A stretch of 64,000 nucleotides of DNA, taken from JAFLCM01 sp046154665. Its GTDB lineage: Bacteria; Planctomycetota; Phycisphaerae; Phycisphaerales; UBA1924. The stretch is taken from positions 1 to 64,000 of the forward strand of contig JBJXFG010000113.1 of the NCBI GenBank assembly GCA_046154665.1, written 5' to 3'. The notes below the pieces were generated by a model, which was not told the DNA's origin, searched no databases, and was given only the letters and a program-made list of their open reading frames with translations. Both the position numbers and the translations under genes were made by a program. Shown in pieces: positions 1 through 7,288 of this stretch (the first letter of the stretch is position 1; every line of letters begins with the position of its first letter).

Positions 1-103
1 CTTTCAAGGCCCCCGCAACGAACCCGAAGCGCAAGCGAGGGCCGGCACCCAAACACCCCACGCGTGGGATTGGCAACAACTTCACCCCACCTCGCCTCAT
101 CAC

Positions 104-147
104 TCCGAACCTCCGAACCTCCCAACCTCCGAACCTCCGCACCTCCC
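104..147. repeat. short octamer array (CCGAACCT-like)
   Basis: Five or so imperfect copies of an 8-bp unit (CCGAACCT, CCCAACCT, CCGCACCT) run up to the ATG of the next gene. This is the reverse complement of the GAGGTGCG-type octamers seen near 3545, 4893, 11400 and 52055. It leaves no room for an ordinary Shine-Dalgarno sequence before the start at 148. Confidence 0.6.
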
Positions 148-501
148 ATGCTCCCCCTCATCGACCAACTCATCACCGCCGACGACTCCACACCTCTCTC
201 TCAAGCCGACCGCGCCGCCATCCTCGCGGCACTCCGCGAACTCGCCCTCGCCCAATCCCTCATCGCACGCCAAACGCTGCTGCTCGAATCCTTCAACAGC
301 GACCAGCGCGCCATCGAAACCAACCTGCGCGAGGCCGTCGCCGACGCCGCGAACTCCGCGGCAGCCCCGCTCCCCGACACCGCCTTCGACTACACGAAGT
401 CCAAAGCGGCCCGCGACGAACTCACCCGCCGAGTCAACACCGCAACCAACCTGAGAGACCTCCTCGCCGCCGCCCTCACCTTCGTCCGCGCCGTGGCGTG
501 A
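148..501 (+). CDS. small hypothetical protein
   Basis: A 117-residue, mostly alpha-helical protein rich in Ala, Leu and charged residues (starts MLPLIDQLITADDSTPLS). It has no signal peptide, membrane segment or catalytic motif that I recognise. The heptad-like spacing of Leu and Ala suggests a helical bundle or coiled coil. The frame stays open further upstream to 64, but that part translates the octamer array at 104-147, so the ATG at 148 is preferred. It converges on the plsC-like gene across a repeat region. Possible roles include a flagellar or secretion chaperone-like bundle, but nothing in the sequence proves one. Confidence 0.5.
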   Translation: MLPLIDQLITADDSTPLSQADRAAILAALRELALAQSLIARQTLLLESFNSDQRAIETNLREAVADAANSAAAPLPDTAFDYTKSKAARDELTRRVNTATNLRDLLAAALTFVRAVA

Positions 502-504
502 GAG

Positions 505-760
505 TCCGTTCAACGCGGAGACGTGGAGAAGGCAAAGACACTTTGCAACGCGGAGAACGCGGAGATCGCGGAGGAAGGCAAGGAGAGAGGCACGAAGGCA
601 CGGAGGCACAAAGTGAAGATGTTGTTTCTGCCAACCCCCAACCTCCGAAACCAGAACCCCGCTTCCCATCACTCGCTCTCTGCCTTCCTCCGCGTCCTCC
701 GCGCTCTCCGCGTTGAATCTGTCTTCGTCTTCTCCGCGGACTCCGCGCCTCCGCGGTGAA
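505..760. repeat. AACGCGGAG inverted-repeat element
   Basis: The left half (about 505-610) carries repeats of the type AACGCGGAG, AACGCGGAGATCGCGGAGG, then GGCACGAAGGCACGGAGGCAC. The right half (about 680-757) carries their complements (CCTCCGCGTCCTCCGCGC, CTCTCCGCGTTGAA, CTCCGCGGACTCCGCG). The two halves face each other and could form a long imperfect stem. A second copy of this organisation lies at 23255-23606. It contains no credible gene. The open frames across it translate only the repeat. Confidence 0.7.
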
Positions 761-765
761 AGGAA

Positions 766-1497
766 CTACGAAGAAGCAACCAGCTTCTTCCGCAGGCCCA
801 TCCGCAAAGCCTCGATTTCCGCCGCCAGCCTCTTTAGCGCTTCGTCCGGCCCCAGCGCCAGCAGTTCTTCATGCGTGATCGCCTTCCCATAAGCAACCGC
901 CACACGCTTGCCCCACAGCTTCGGAAAGCCCGTCCCGCGCGGAAAGGCCTCGTAGCATCCCTCCACCGCGCACGGCACCACCGGGCACTTCGCCCGCTTC
1001 ATCAGCAGCCACACCCCGCGCTGAAACTCGCTCATCTCACCCGTCAACGTCCGCGCGCCCTCCGGGAAAATCAGCACCGCCGCCCCGATCTCCAGCCGCC
1101 CAAGGATCTCGCGCACCGCCGTCACATCCGACGCCCCGTCCAGCCGGATCGGCACCGCCCGCAGGGTGCGGATCACCCAACCGAACCAGCGCGATTCGAA
1201 CAGCTCCGCCTTGGCCACGAAGTGAATCGCCCGGAATCGCACCCCCGACGAGACCAACGGCGGATCAAGATGGCTTTGGTGGTTCGACGCAATCAAGCAT
1301 GCCCCCGTCTCCGGCACATGCTCTGCCCCAAACCCCCGCGCCCGGTACAGCACCACAAAGGCCCACCCCGCCAGCGCGCGGATCAACGCATAGAACCCCG
1401 CCGAGAGCAGCGATTGGCCGGGGTACGTCAGATGGAGTGGTGATCGACGCGAACTCAAGCATTCTCCCCCGTCGCGGCGGGTCGGGCTCTCGGCCAC
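766..1497 (-). CDS. plsC: 1-acyl-sn-glycerol-3-phosphate acyltransferase family protein (PlsC-like)
   Basis: Predicted to acylate the sn-2 position of lysophosphatidic acid at the inner face of the cytoplasmic membrane, giving phosphatidate for phospholipid synthesis. The 243-residue protein shows the family motifs in order: NHQSHLDPP (the catalytic H-X4-D) near residue 72, the glycerol-phosphate-binding block FPEGARTLTGE near residue 145, and VVPCAVEG near residue 173. A hydrophobic segment near residues 30-50 fits membrane attachment. The start used is GTG; the first 25 residues are not conserved in the family, so translation may begin slightly later. It lies 20 bases downstream of tatA on the same strand and may be cotranscribed. 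The exact acyl acceptor cannot be deduced, and other members of this superfamily act on different lysolipids. Confidence 0.85.
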   Translation of the reverse strand: MAESPTRRDGGECLSSRRSPLHLTYPGQSLLSAGFYALIRALAGWAFVVLYRARGFGAEHVPETGACLIASNHQSHLDPPLVSSGVRFRAIHFVAKAELFESRWFGWVIRTLRAVPIRLDGASDVTAVREILGRLEIGAAVLIFPEGARTLTGEMSEFQRGVWLLMKRAKCPVVPCAVEGCYEAFPRGTGFPKLWGKRVAVAYGKAITHEELLALGPDEALKRLAAEIEALRMGLRKKLVASS

Positions 1498-1517
1498 GCT
1501 CAGGCTTCAGGCCTGGC

Positions 1518-1835
1518 TTAAGATTCAGGGTTATCCGTGGTGCTGACGCGGCGCTCGGCGGGTTGGTAGTTCGAGCCCGAGGGCGGCAGGTCGCCGCTGG
1601 TCGCGGCACCCGAGGCAACACGGGCGCGGTTGGCGGTTGTACCGGGGGCGACGGCGTTGGACTCGGCCTCGATGTCGTTCATCCCCTTCTTGAACTCGAC
1701 GATGGTCTTGCCGATGGAGCGGCCGATCTCCGGCAGTCGGCGGCCGAACAGCAGCAGGCCGATGACGAGGATGATGATCCATTCCCAGCCGCCGGGGAGG
1801 CTGATGAACGCGAGAGTTGGCGAGGGGGTCGGCAT
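1518..1835 (-). CDS. tatA: Sec-independent protein translocase subunit TatA
   Basis: Pore-forming subunit of the twin-arginine translocase, which moves folded proteins across the cytoplasmic membrane. The 105-residue protein has one N-terminal transmembrane helix (WEWIIILVIGLLLFG), the hinge FG, then the amphipathic helix RRLPEIGRSIGKTIVEFKKG, the standard TatA/E signature. The tail is polar and variable. The ATG at 1835 is preceded by AAAGGACC, a fair ribosome-binding site. An upstream extension of the frame to 1952 only translates octamer repeats and is rejected. TatB and TatC are not in the window. TatA and TatE cannot be told apart from sequence alone. Confidence 0.92.
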   Translation of the reverse strand: MPTPSPTLAFISLPGGWEWIIILVIGLLLFGRRLPEIGRSIGKTIVEFKKGMNDIEAESNAVAPGTTANRARVASGAATSGDLPPSGSNYQPAERRVSTTDNPES

Positions 1836-1917
1836 TGGATGGTCCTTTGCCGAGAGTCTAGGAGGGGGTGGGGGGAAGTGGCAAAGTGGCGTTTGACGCG
1901 TGGAGGCATGAGATTGG

Positions 1918-1995
1918 CACTTGACCACTTGACCACTTGGCCACTTGGCCACTCGACCACTTCAGCGAAACCCCTCCCTGACGGTCGGGGTTCTG
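1918..1995. repeat. CACTTGAC octamer array plus CCCTGACGGTCGGGG element
   Basis: About five units of an 8-bp repeat (CACTTGAC, CACTTGGC, CACTCGAC) run from 1919 to 1960. They are followed by AAACCCC-TCCCTGACGGTC-GGGGTTCTG at 1968-1995, whose ends AAACCCC and GGGGTT can pair. The element ends 4 bases from the stop codon of the response-regulator gene. The same composite (octamers, then this element) recurs at 9980-10051, 27263-27351 and 32757-32833. Confidence 0.8.
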
Positions 1996-1999
1996 TTGG

Positions 2000-3523
2000 T
2001 CAGCCGGCCATGCGGTCGAGGCCGTGCTGTTTCATCTTTTTGTAGAGGGTGGTCCGGTTGATGTTGAGTTGGTCGGCGGTGGCCTGGCGGTTCCACTCGT
2101 TGGCGCGGAGGGCCTTGAGGATGATGCGCTTTTCGGGTTGGGCCAGCGCGTCCTCCAGGGCGGTGGGGACCCAAGGGGTGTCCGGTGCGTCAACGGCGTC
2201 GTCGGCCTGCAGCCCGGCGCGGAGGTGCGGGGCCAGCGATCGTCCCGCGACGCTGGTCGGATCATCGGTGACGTAGGGCGGCAGGTCTTCACGCATCACC
2301 GTCGGGCGCGTCGAGAGGACCACGGCACGTTCCATGATGTTCTCGAGCTCGCGCACATTGCCGGGGTAGTGGTAGCGCTTCAAGAGGTCCATCGCGTCGG
2401 GCGCGACGCCCAGCACGGTGCGCTGGTGGGTGTTGCAGTGCTTGCGGAGGAAGTGCTCGACCAGCGCGGGCACATCGGCGGGGCGGTCGCGCAGCGGCGG
2501 CAGCTCGATCTTCACCACGTTGATGCGGTAGTACAGGTCCTGGCGGAAGAGTCCTTTGGCGACAAGCTCTTCGAGCGGCTGATTGGTGGCGAGCACCACG
2601 CGGACATCGACCTCGGTGGTGTGGGTCGAACCGACGGGCTCGAAGCGGCGTTCTTGGAGCACGCGGAGCAGCTTGAGCTGCATGCCGGGGGACGCGGAGT
2701 TGATCTCGTCGATGAAGATGGTGCCGGTGTCGGCGGCGAGGAACTTGCCCTGCTTGTCGGTGTGAGCGCCGGTGAAGGCGCCCTTGACGTGGCCGAAGAG
2801 CTCGGACTCGAGGAGGGTTTCGGGAACGCTGCCGCAGTGGATTTCGACGAAGGGGCGTTTGGCACGGGGAGACCCCTGGTGGATGGCGCGTGCGACGACG
2901 CTTTTTCCGGTGCCGGATTCGCCGGTCATGAGGACGGTGATCTTTGAGGATGCGACGGAGTTGACGAGCTCGAAGGCCTTGACCATGCGGTAGTCGCCGC
3001 CGATGAGCGCGCCCAACCCAAAGCGGCCTTCGAGGTTGGCACGGAGTTGCGAGTTCTCGGCGAGGAGGGCCTGCTGACGGAGGGCTTTTTCGAGCGACAG
3101 GCGCAGCTCGGAATCGACGACGGGCTTGGAGAGGTAGTCCATCGCGCCGGCGCGGATGGCTTCGACGGCGGACTCGATGGTGCCGTAGCCCGTGAGCATG
3201 AGGACGACGGTTTGCGGGTGTTTCTCGCGGACTTGAGCGAGGAGTTCGAGGCCGTTGATCCCGGGCATGTTGACGTCCGAGATGACGACGTCGAAGGGGC
3301 GCGGGGTTGGGGTTGCGGCGGAGCCCGCAGGCGGGACGCCTGTGCCACCGGATGCGGCGGCGGCCTTGTCGAGGGCGAGCAGTGCCTCTTCGGCGGTGAG
3401 GCACGCCGAGGCGTCGTGACCCTCGGCGCGGAGGAACTCGGCGAGACTGTCGGCGACGATGGGGTCGTCGTCGACGATGAGGATTCGTCCTTTGGGGCCG
3501 GGGTCTGATTTGGGGCGGGGCAT
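2000..3523 (-). CDS. sigma-54-dependent response regulator (NtrC family)
   Basis: Transcription activator expected to be switched by a sensor kinase and to open sigma-54 promoters using ATP. The 507-residue protein has a receiver domain (ILIVDDDPIVADS, phospho-acceptor Asp in VVISDVNMPG, Lys in LSKP). An AAA+ domain follows with Walker A GESGTGKS, the sigma-54-contacting GAFTGA loop, Walker B GTIFIDEI and the arginine finger region. A Fis-type helix-turn-helix ends the protein (RQATADQLNINRTTLYKKMK). The receiver is longer than usual: about 25 residues (AAASGGTGVPPAGSAATPTP region) sit between helix 2 and strand 3 and contain a CAGGCG-GGA-CGCCTG palindrome at 3328-3342. No kinase gene is adjacent, so the signal is unknown. 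Confidence 0.93.
   Translation of the reverse strand: MPRPKSDPGPKGRILIVDDDPIVADSLAEFLRAEGHDASACLTAEEALLALDKAAAASGGTGVPPAGSAATPTPRPFDVVISDVNMPGINGLELLAQVREKHPQTVVLMLTGYGTIESAVEAIRAGAMDYLSKPVVDSELRLSLEKALRQQALLAENSQLRANLEGRFGLGALIGGDYRMVKAFELVNSVASSKITVLMTGESGTGKSVVARAIHQGSPRAKRPFVEIHCGSVPETLLESELFGHVKGAFTGAHTDKQGKFLAADTGTIFIDEINSASPGMQLKLLRVLQERRFEPVGSTHTTEVDVRVVLATNQPLEELVAKGLFRQDLYYRINVVKIELPPLRDRPADVPALVEHFLRKHCNTHQRTVLGVAPDAMDLLKRYHYPGNVRELENIMERAVVLSTRPTVMREDLPPYVTDDPTSVAGRSLAPHLRAGLQADDAVDAPDTPWVPTALEDALAQPEKRIILKALRANEWNRQATADQLNINRTTLYKKMKQHGLDRMAG
3328..3342. repeat. GGA-loop palindrome inside the response regulator
   Basis: CAGGCG-GGA-CGCCTG, a perfect 6-bp stem with a 3-base loop, is read in frame as part of the GTGVPPAG segment. 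A near copy, CAGGCGGGACGCTTG, is at 3946-3960 between genes. It belongs to the same design as the TCC/GGA-loop palindromes in rtcB, valS and at 8453-8510. Confidence 0.7.
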
Positions 3524-3970
3524 TGGGAGGAGTGGCGAGGTGCGGAGGTGTGGAGGTGTGAAGGTGTGAAGGAGGAAGACCTCTCGGCTATTCGCCCCAT
3601 TCGTTGAGGGGCCAGTTGCGATGAAGGGATGCGGAGGTTGACTTCGCGGATGGGTTGCGGTTGCCGTTGGGCTCTATGTTGGTGCTCGTGTCCGCTGCGG
3701 CGGTTTGCGCGTTGAAGAGGGTCAACGGTGTTGCGGCCGAGGGGTGGCGTGCCGGTGTTGTGTGGTGCGGGCGGGTGATGCCTTGCGGCGACGCGCTGCG
3801 GTGTCGGAGAGGGCGCGGCATGTGGCGTTTGATCGACGTGAATCGGGGGCGGGTTGAGCGGGGTGTGGCGTTTTGGCAACATTGGCGGGCGGCACGGCGT
3901 GGCGCCGCCCGGGGCGCAGGGGCCGGTCGGTGCTTCGCACCGAGACAGGCGGGACGCTTGTCGTACGGTG
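3524..3970. other. non-coding gap between divergent genes, with short repeats
   Basis: No convincing gene is visible on either strand. The gap holds a short octamer run GTGCGGAGGTGTGGAGGTG near 3540-3570. A hairpin CGGTGC-TTC-GCACCG is at 3928-3942, followed directly by the palindrome copy CAGGCG-GGA-CGCTTG at 3946-3960. The start of the hydrolase on the + strand lies just after these. Promoters for the two flanking divergent genes should be here, but none could be picked out with confidence. Confidence 0.4.
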
Positions 3971-4870
3971 ATGGGGAGCGCGTACCGTGCGTGGCGTGAG
4001 TTTCAGGAAAATCGGAGGCCGGTGATCGATCCGCGATTCGCACAACTTCCTCAGGCGCTCAGGGAGCGTGCGGTGATGGCGCGGCTGGGGCCGCGTGCCG
4101 AGATTCCGGCGCTGGTGGCGCACCCGGATGTCGGGTGGGAGACCGGCCGGTCGGCGGTGGCGGCGCGGCCGGTGATGGTGTGGTTCCACGGGCGGACGGT
4201 GAGCAAAGAACTTGATCCGGGGCGGTACTTGCGGTGGCTGCGGGCGGCGATGCCGGATGGGTCGGTCGGGTTTGGTGTGTGCGCGGTCGACTTGCCCGGG
4301 CATGGGGAGCGGTTTGATGAGGCTCTGCAAGCGCCGACGCGGACGCTGGAGGTGGTCGAGCGTGCGGCGGCGGAGGTGGACGCGATCGTCGCGGACCTGG
4401 GCTCATCGCGCTGGAACGGGGCGTTTGATGTGACGCGGATGGGGATCGGGGGGATGTCCGCCGGCGGGATGGTGACGCTGGTGCGGCTGTGCTCGTCGCA
4501 CTCTTTCAGGTGCGCGGCGGTGGAGGCGACGAGCGGGGCGTTCGGGTTCATGGTGGAGCGCGGGTTGTACGACGCCTCGGCGGCGGCGCGGTTGGAGCCG
4601 TTGCGGAGGTTGATAGGGTGGAGGCCGGTGCCGCTGCTCGCGCTGCACTCGGAGGCGGATGAGTGGGTGCCGGTGTCGTCGATGCGGTCGTTTCTGACGG
4701 CGCTGGCGGGGCGGTACCGCGAGGCGGGGGCGGATGCTTCGATGATCGAGTTCAAGACGTGGGAATCAACGGGGGCGCCGAACGAGCACTATGGGTTCGG
4801 GCGAGTGGCGAACGAGGCGAAGAATGTGCAGGTGGGGTTTCTGGGGAAGGCATTGGGCACTGGGCACTAG
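3971..4870 (+). CDS. alpha/beta hydrolase family protein
   Basis: Predicted cytoplasmic serine hydrolase of about 299 residues with an alpha/beta-hydrolase fold. The nucleophile elbow reads GIGGMSAGGM (G-M-S-A-G-G). The acid is probably the Asp in LALHSEADEWVP, and the base is the His of NEHYGFG near the C-terminus. An early VMVWFHGRTVSKE segment supplies the oxyanion-hole HG. The substrate is unknown; dienelactone-hydrolase-like or acyl-peptidase-like members look similar. The ATG at 3971 is used, and a GTG at 4022 is an alternative. The last eight residues (GKALGTGH) are encoded by a CACTGGG-type 7-bp repeat array that crosses the stop codon, so the true C-terminus has been rewritten by repeats. 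Confidence 0.75.
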   Translation: MGSAYRAWREFQENRRPVIDPRFAQLPQALRERAVMARLGPRAEIPALVAHPDVGWETGRSAVAARPVMVWFHGRTVSKELDPGRYLRWLRAAMPDGSVGFGVCAVDLPGHGERFDEALQAPTRTLEVVERAAAEVDAIVADLGSSRWNGAFDVTRMGIGGMSAGGMVTLVRLCSSHSFRCAAVEATSGAFGFMVERGLYDASAAARLEPLRRLIGWRPVPLLALHSEADEWVPVSSMRSFLTALAGRYREAGADASMIEFKTWESTGAPNEHYGFGRVANEAKNVQVGFLGKALGTGH

Positions 4871-4960
4871 GCACTGGGAGGGAGGGAAGAGGTGCGGAGG
4901 TGCGGAGGTGCGGAGGTGCGAAGTGGTCGAGTGGCGGAGTGGTCTCGGTGGTGCTGGGTT
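4851..4960. repeat. heptamer and octamer repeats crossing a stop codon
   Basis: Heptamers CATTGGG, CACTGGG, CACTAGG, CACTGGG (4851-4879) run through the hydrolase stop codon. They are followed by GAGGTGCG octamers (about 4890-4920) and GTGGTCGA or GTGGCGGA octamers (about 4922-4945), just before the rtcB ribosome-binding site. Confidence 0.7.
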
Positions 4961-4977
4961 GTCGAGGAGTGTGGGTG

Positions 4978-6201
4978 ATGGGATCGGAGTTGTTTGCTCG
5001 GTGGGGATCGGAGATTGATGAGGGGGCGCTGGAGCAGATGCGTTCGGCGATGCGGCTGCCGGTGACGGCGGCGGGGGCTCTGATGCCCGACGCGCACGTG
5101 GGGTATGGGCTGCCGATCGGGGGCGTGCTGGCGACGCGCGGGGCGGTGATCCCGTACGCGGTGGGGGTGGACATCGCGTGCCGGATGAAGCTGAGCGTGC
5201 TGGATGTGCCGGTGGCGGCGTTCGGGCATTCGCATGAGATGAAGCGGCTCACGCGGGCGATCGAGGAGGAGACGCGCTGGGGGATCGGGTGCAGCTTCGA
5301 AGGACGCACGCGGCGCGAGCACCCGGTGATGGACGAAGACTGGGGCGTCTGCGGCGTGACCAAGCGGCTGAAAGACAAGGGTTGGTCGCAGCTGGGGACC
5401 AGCGGGAGCGGGAACCACTTTGTCGAGTTCGGGGTGCTGACGGTGGCGGAGGATTCGGCGGGGCAGGCTTCCAGCCTGCCGGGCTCCGGCTTGCCGGCGC
5501 CGGGGCAGTATGTCGCGCTGTTGTCGCACTCGGGGTCGCGGGGGACGGGGGCCGCGGTGTGCGATCATTATTCAAAGCTGGCGATCGAGAAGCGGATGGG
5601 GGAGATCGACCCCAAGATGAAGCACCTGTCGTGGCTGGACCTCGACTCGGAGGAAGGGCGGGAGTATTGGGCGGCGATGGAGCTGATGGGGAAGTACGCG
5701 TCGGCGAACCACGGGTTGATCCATCGGCACATCGCCAAGCACCTGGGGGCCGAGGTGCTGGCGAGCGTCGAAAACCATCACAACTTCGCGTGGAAGGAGC
5801 GGCACTCGACTTCTGAAGGCGAAGAGGAAGTGGTCGTGCACCGCAAGGGGGCGACGCCGGCGGGGGTGGGGGTGCTGGGGGTTATTCCTGGGTCGATGGC
5901 GACGCCGGGGTTTGTGGTGCGTGGGAAGGGGCACGCGGCGTCGCTCAACTCGGCGAGTCATGGGGCCGGGCGGGTGATGAGCCGTACGAAAGCGAAGGAG
6001 GCGTTCCGGTGGGGGAACGTGCGGCGCGAGATCGAGGCGTTGGGGATCACGGTGCTGTCGGCGGGGATCGATGAGGTGCCGGGGGTGTACAAGGACATCC
6101 ACCGGGTGATGGCCGAGCAGAGTGAGTTGGTGGAGGTGCTGGCGCGGTTCGATCCGAAGCTGGTGAAGATGGCGCCGGAGGGGGAGAGGGCGGAGGACTG
6201 A
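4978..6201 (+). CDS. rtcB: RtcB family RNA ligase
   Basis: GTP- and Mn-dependent 3'-phosphate RNA ligase, known in the family for tRNA splicing, RNA repair and healing after stress. The 407-residue protein keeps the key motifs: DAHVGYGLPIGG, GVDIACRM (metal-binding Cys68), GSGNHFVEFG, HSGSRG, ENHHNFAWKE, HRKGATPAG, VIPGSMATPG, and SASHGAGRVMSR. The guanylylated His is near residue 328 in the last motif. It is shorter than the roughly 480-residue E. coli enzyme, as in several RtcB subfamilies. GAGGAG lies 9 bases before the ATG at 4978. A segment SAGQASSLPGSGLPAPG between GNHFVEFG and HSGSRG is encoded by an inserted palindrome (5462-5480). No RtcA or archease is nearby. Confidence 0.9.
   Translation: MGSELFARWGSEIDEGALEQMRSAMRLPVTAAGALMPDAHVGYGLPIGGVLATRGAVIPYAVGVDIACRMKLSVLDVPVAAFGHSHEMKRLTRAIEEETRWGIGCSFEGRTRREHPVMDEDWGVCGVTKRLKDKGWSQLGTSGSGNHFVEFGVLTVAEDSAGQASSLPGSGLPAPGQYVALLSHSGSRGTGAAVCDHYSKLAIEKRMGEIDPKMKHLSWLDLDSEEGREYWAAMELMGKYASANHGLIHRHIAKHLGAEVLASVENHHNFAWKERHSTSEGEEEVVVHRKGATPAGVGVLGVIPGSMATPGFVVRGKGHAASLNSASHGAGRVMSRTKAKEAFRWGNVRREIEALGITVLSAGIDEVPGVYKDIHRVMAEQSELVEVLARFDPKLVKMAPEGERAED
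5462..5480. repeat. TCC-loop palindrome inside rtcB
   Basis: GGCAGGCT-TCC-AGCCTGCC is a perfect 8-bp stem with a 3-base loop, read as GQASSLP. The identical 19-mer occurs inside valS (19800-19818), and the same stem with a GGA loop is at 8453-8471. In rtcB it lies in a loop between conserved motifs, so the frame and the motifs are preserved. Confidence 0.85.
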
Positions 6202-6381
6202 CGAGTTCGTCGCAGAACTCTGACACCATCCACACGGTGCTGAAGCAAATCCTTTGCAATTGGTGGTTATCCTCCGAGAGTCTCTCGACGGGGCGTGCAG
6301 TCACTAGGCCAACGACCGACAGTTGCCGGTTGCGTGTCTGGTTCTCCGCACGAGGTCGGAGACCTCCTCAAGGAGAGTCCC

Positions 6382-6567
6382 ATGGACAAGTTGCTTCGGA
6401 TGCTGTTGGCGGTCGGCCCGCCCGTTGTCGTGCCGACCGGTATCTTCGTGTTCATCAGTATCACGCTGATGCACCGGCCCACCCACGAGGTTATCTATGA
6501 CTCTCTGCTCGCGGGTGCGTCGATCGCGGTTCATATCGGCGCCTCCCGTCTGATGCGGAGTCGCTGA
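6382..6567 (+). CDS. small two-helix membrane protein
   Basis: A 61-residue protein, MDKLLRMLLAVGPPVVVPTG and onward, with a hydrophobic helix at about residues 5-28 and a second, weaker one at about 42-56. AAGGAGAG lies at 6369-6376 before the ATG, a strong ribosome-binding site that supports translation. The 180 bases upstream (6202-6381) show nothing recognisable. Together with the next gene it lies in a patch of lower GC than its surroundings, which suggests recent acquisition. No function can be proposed from sequence. Confidence 0.6.
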   Translation: MDKLLRMLLAVGPPVVVPTGIFVFISITLMHRPTHEVIYDSLLAGASIAVHIGASRLMRSR

Positions 6568-6647
6568 CGACGGCACCGGCCGGCCCCCCGCCGTCCGGTG
6601 CATTCTCGTTCTACAGCCTAGGAATTATGGCGAGAGGAGCCCGGCGC

Positions 6648-7277
6648 GTGGCACGACTCACGAACATCATCACCAAGGAAATACTACAGGCGCGTGTGCG
6701 AGCGCTGCGTGAACACATCTTTGATGACTACCGGCATTGTGACTCGCTGGTCTTGATTCCAGTTCTCAACGGCGCGATTCGCTTCTGCGCCGATATCATG
6801 CGGGGATTGCATCAGTGCACTGAGCTATGTCCAATCATGGTGAGTTCAAGAACCGGCATGATGCAGCACGAGACGAAAGTGCAATACGATATCCGAATGC
6901 CTCAAGCGGTACCGGGTCAACACGTGCTGATTGTGGAAGACCTGCTCGACACTGGCACGACGCTCGCCGAGGTAGTGGCCAAAGTCGATCAACTCGGACC
7001 TCGCGATCTGCAGGTAGCTGTGCTTCTCGATAAGGAAGTCAAGCGAACTGGCCAAAACGCAGTCCGATTGCGGTATTCCGGCTTCCGTGTTCCGGATCGT
7101 TGGATCTGCGGGTACGGGATCGACTACATGCAGCGATTTCGCGAGTTGAACCACATTTCGTACATTGAACTCTCCGATGAAGAAAAGTCCAGCGATGTTC
7201 GACATGTGAAGTTCGACCCCGAGCGCCAAGATGCGTCACAAGTCAAGAAGCCTCCTGATGAAGATCGTCTTGCGTGA
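6648..7277 (+). CDS. phosphoribosyltransferase family protein (divergent hypoxanthine phosphoribosyltransferase)
   Basis: Predicted type I phosphoribosyltransferase, probably acting on a 6-oxopurine with PRPP. The PRPP-binding loop reads VLIVEDLLDTGTTLAEV near residue 100, and a GYGIDYMQRFREL block near residue 160 resembles the GYGLDYDGFYRN block of the second Hpt at 52101-52673. AGAGGAG precedes the GTG at 6648 by nine bases. An ATG at 6627 is in frame but has no ribosome-binding site. A polar 40-residue tail (KSSDVRHVKFDPERQDASQ) is not part of the fold. Base composition is clearly less GC-rich than the neighbours, with many A- or T-ending codons. This points to horizontal transfer and to a role other than housekeeping salvage. 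Confidence 0.75.
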   Translation: MARLTNIITKEILQARVRALREHIFDDYRHCDSLVLIPVLNGAIRFCADIMRGLHQCTELCPIMVSSRTGMMQHETKVQYDIRMPQAVPGQHVLIVEDLLDTGTTLAEVVAKVDQLGPRDLQVAVLLDKEVKRTGQNAVRLRYSGFRVPDRWICGYGIDYMQRFRELNHISYIELSDEEKSSDVRHVKFDPERQDASQVKKPPDEDRLA

Positions 7278-7288
7278 TCCGCCGCGTC

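Noticed and set aside
100..672. A 190-residue minus-strand open frame across the first repeat element
   Set aside because: It runs antisense to the small hypothetical gene and across the repeat at 505-760. Composition is Gly/Val/Arg-rich and typical of a shadow frame in GC-rich DNA.
3655..3999. A 114-residue + strand open frame before the alpha/beta hydrolase
   Set aside because: No ribosome-binding site, no family features, overlaps repeat palindromes and extends across the likely hydrolase start.
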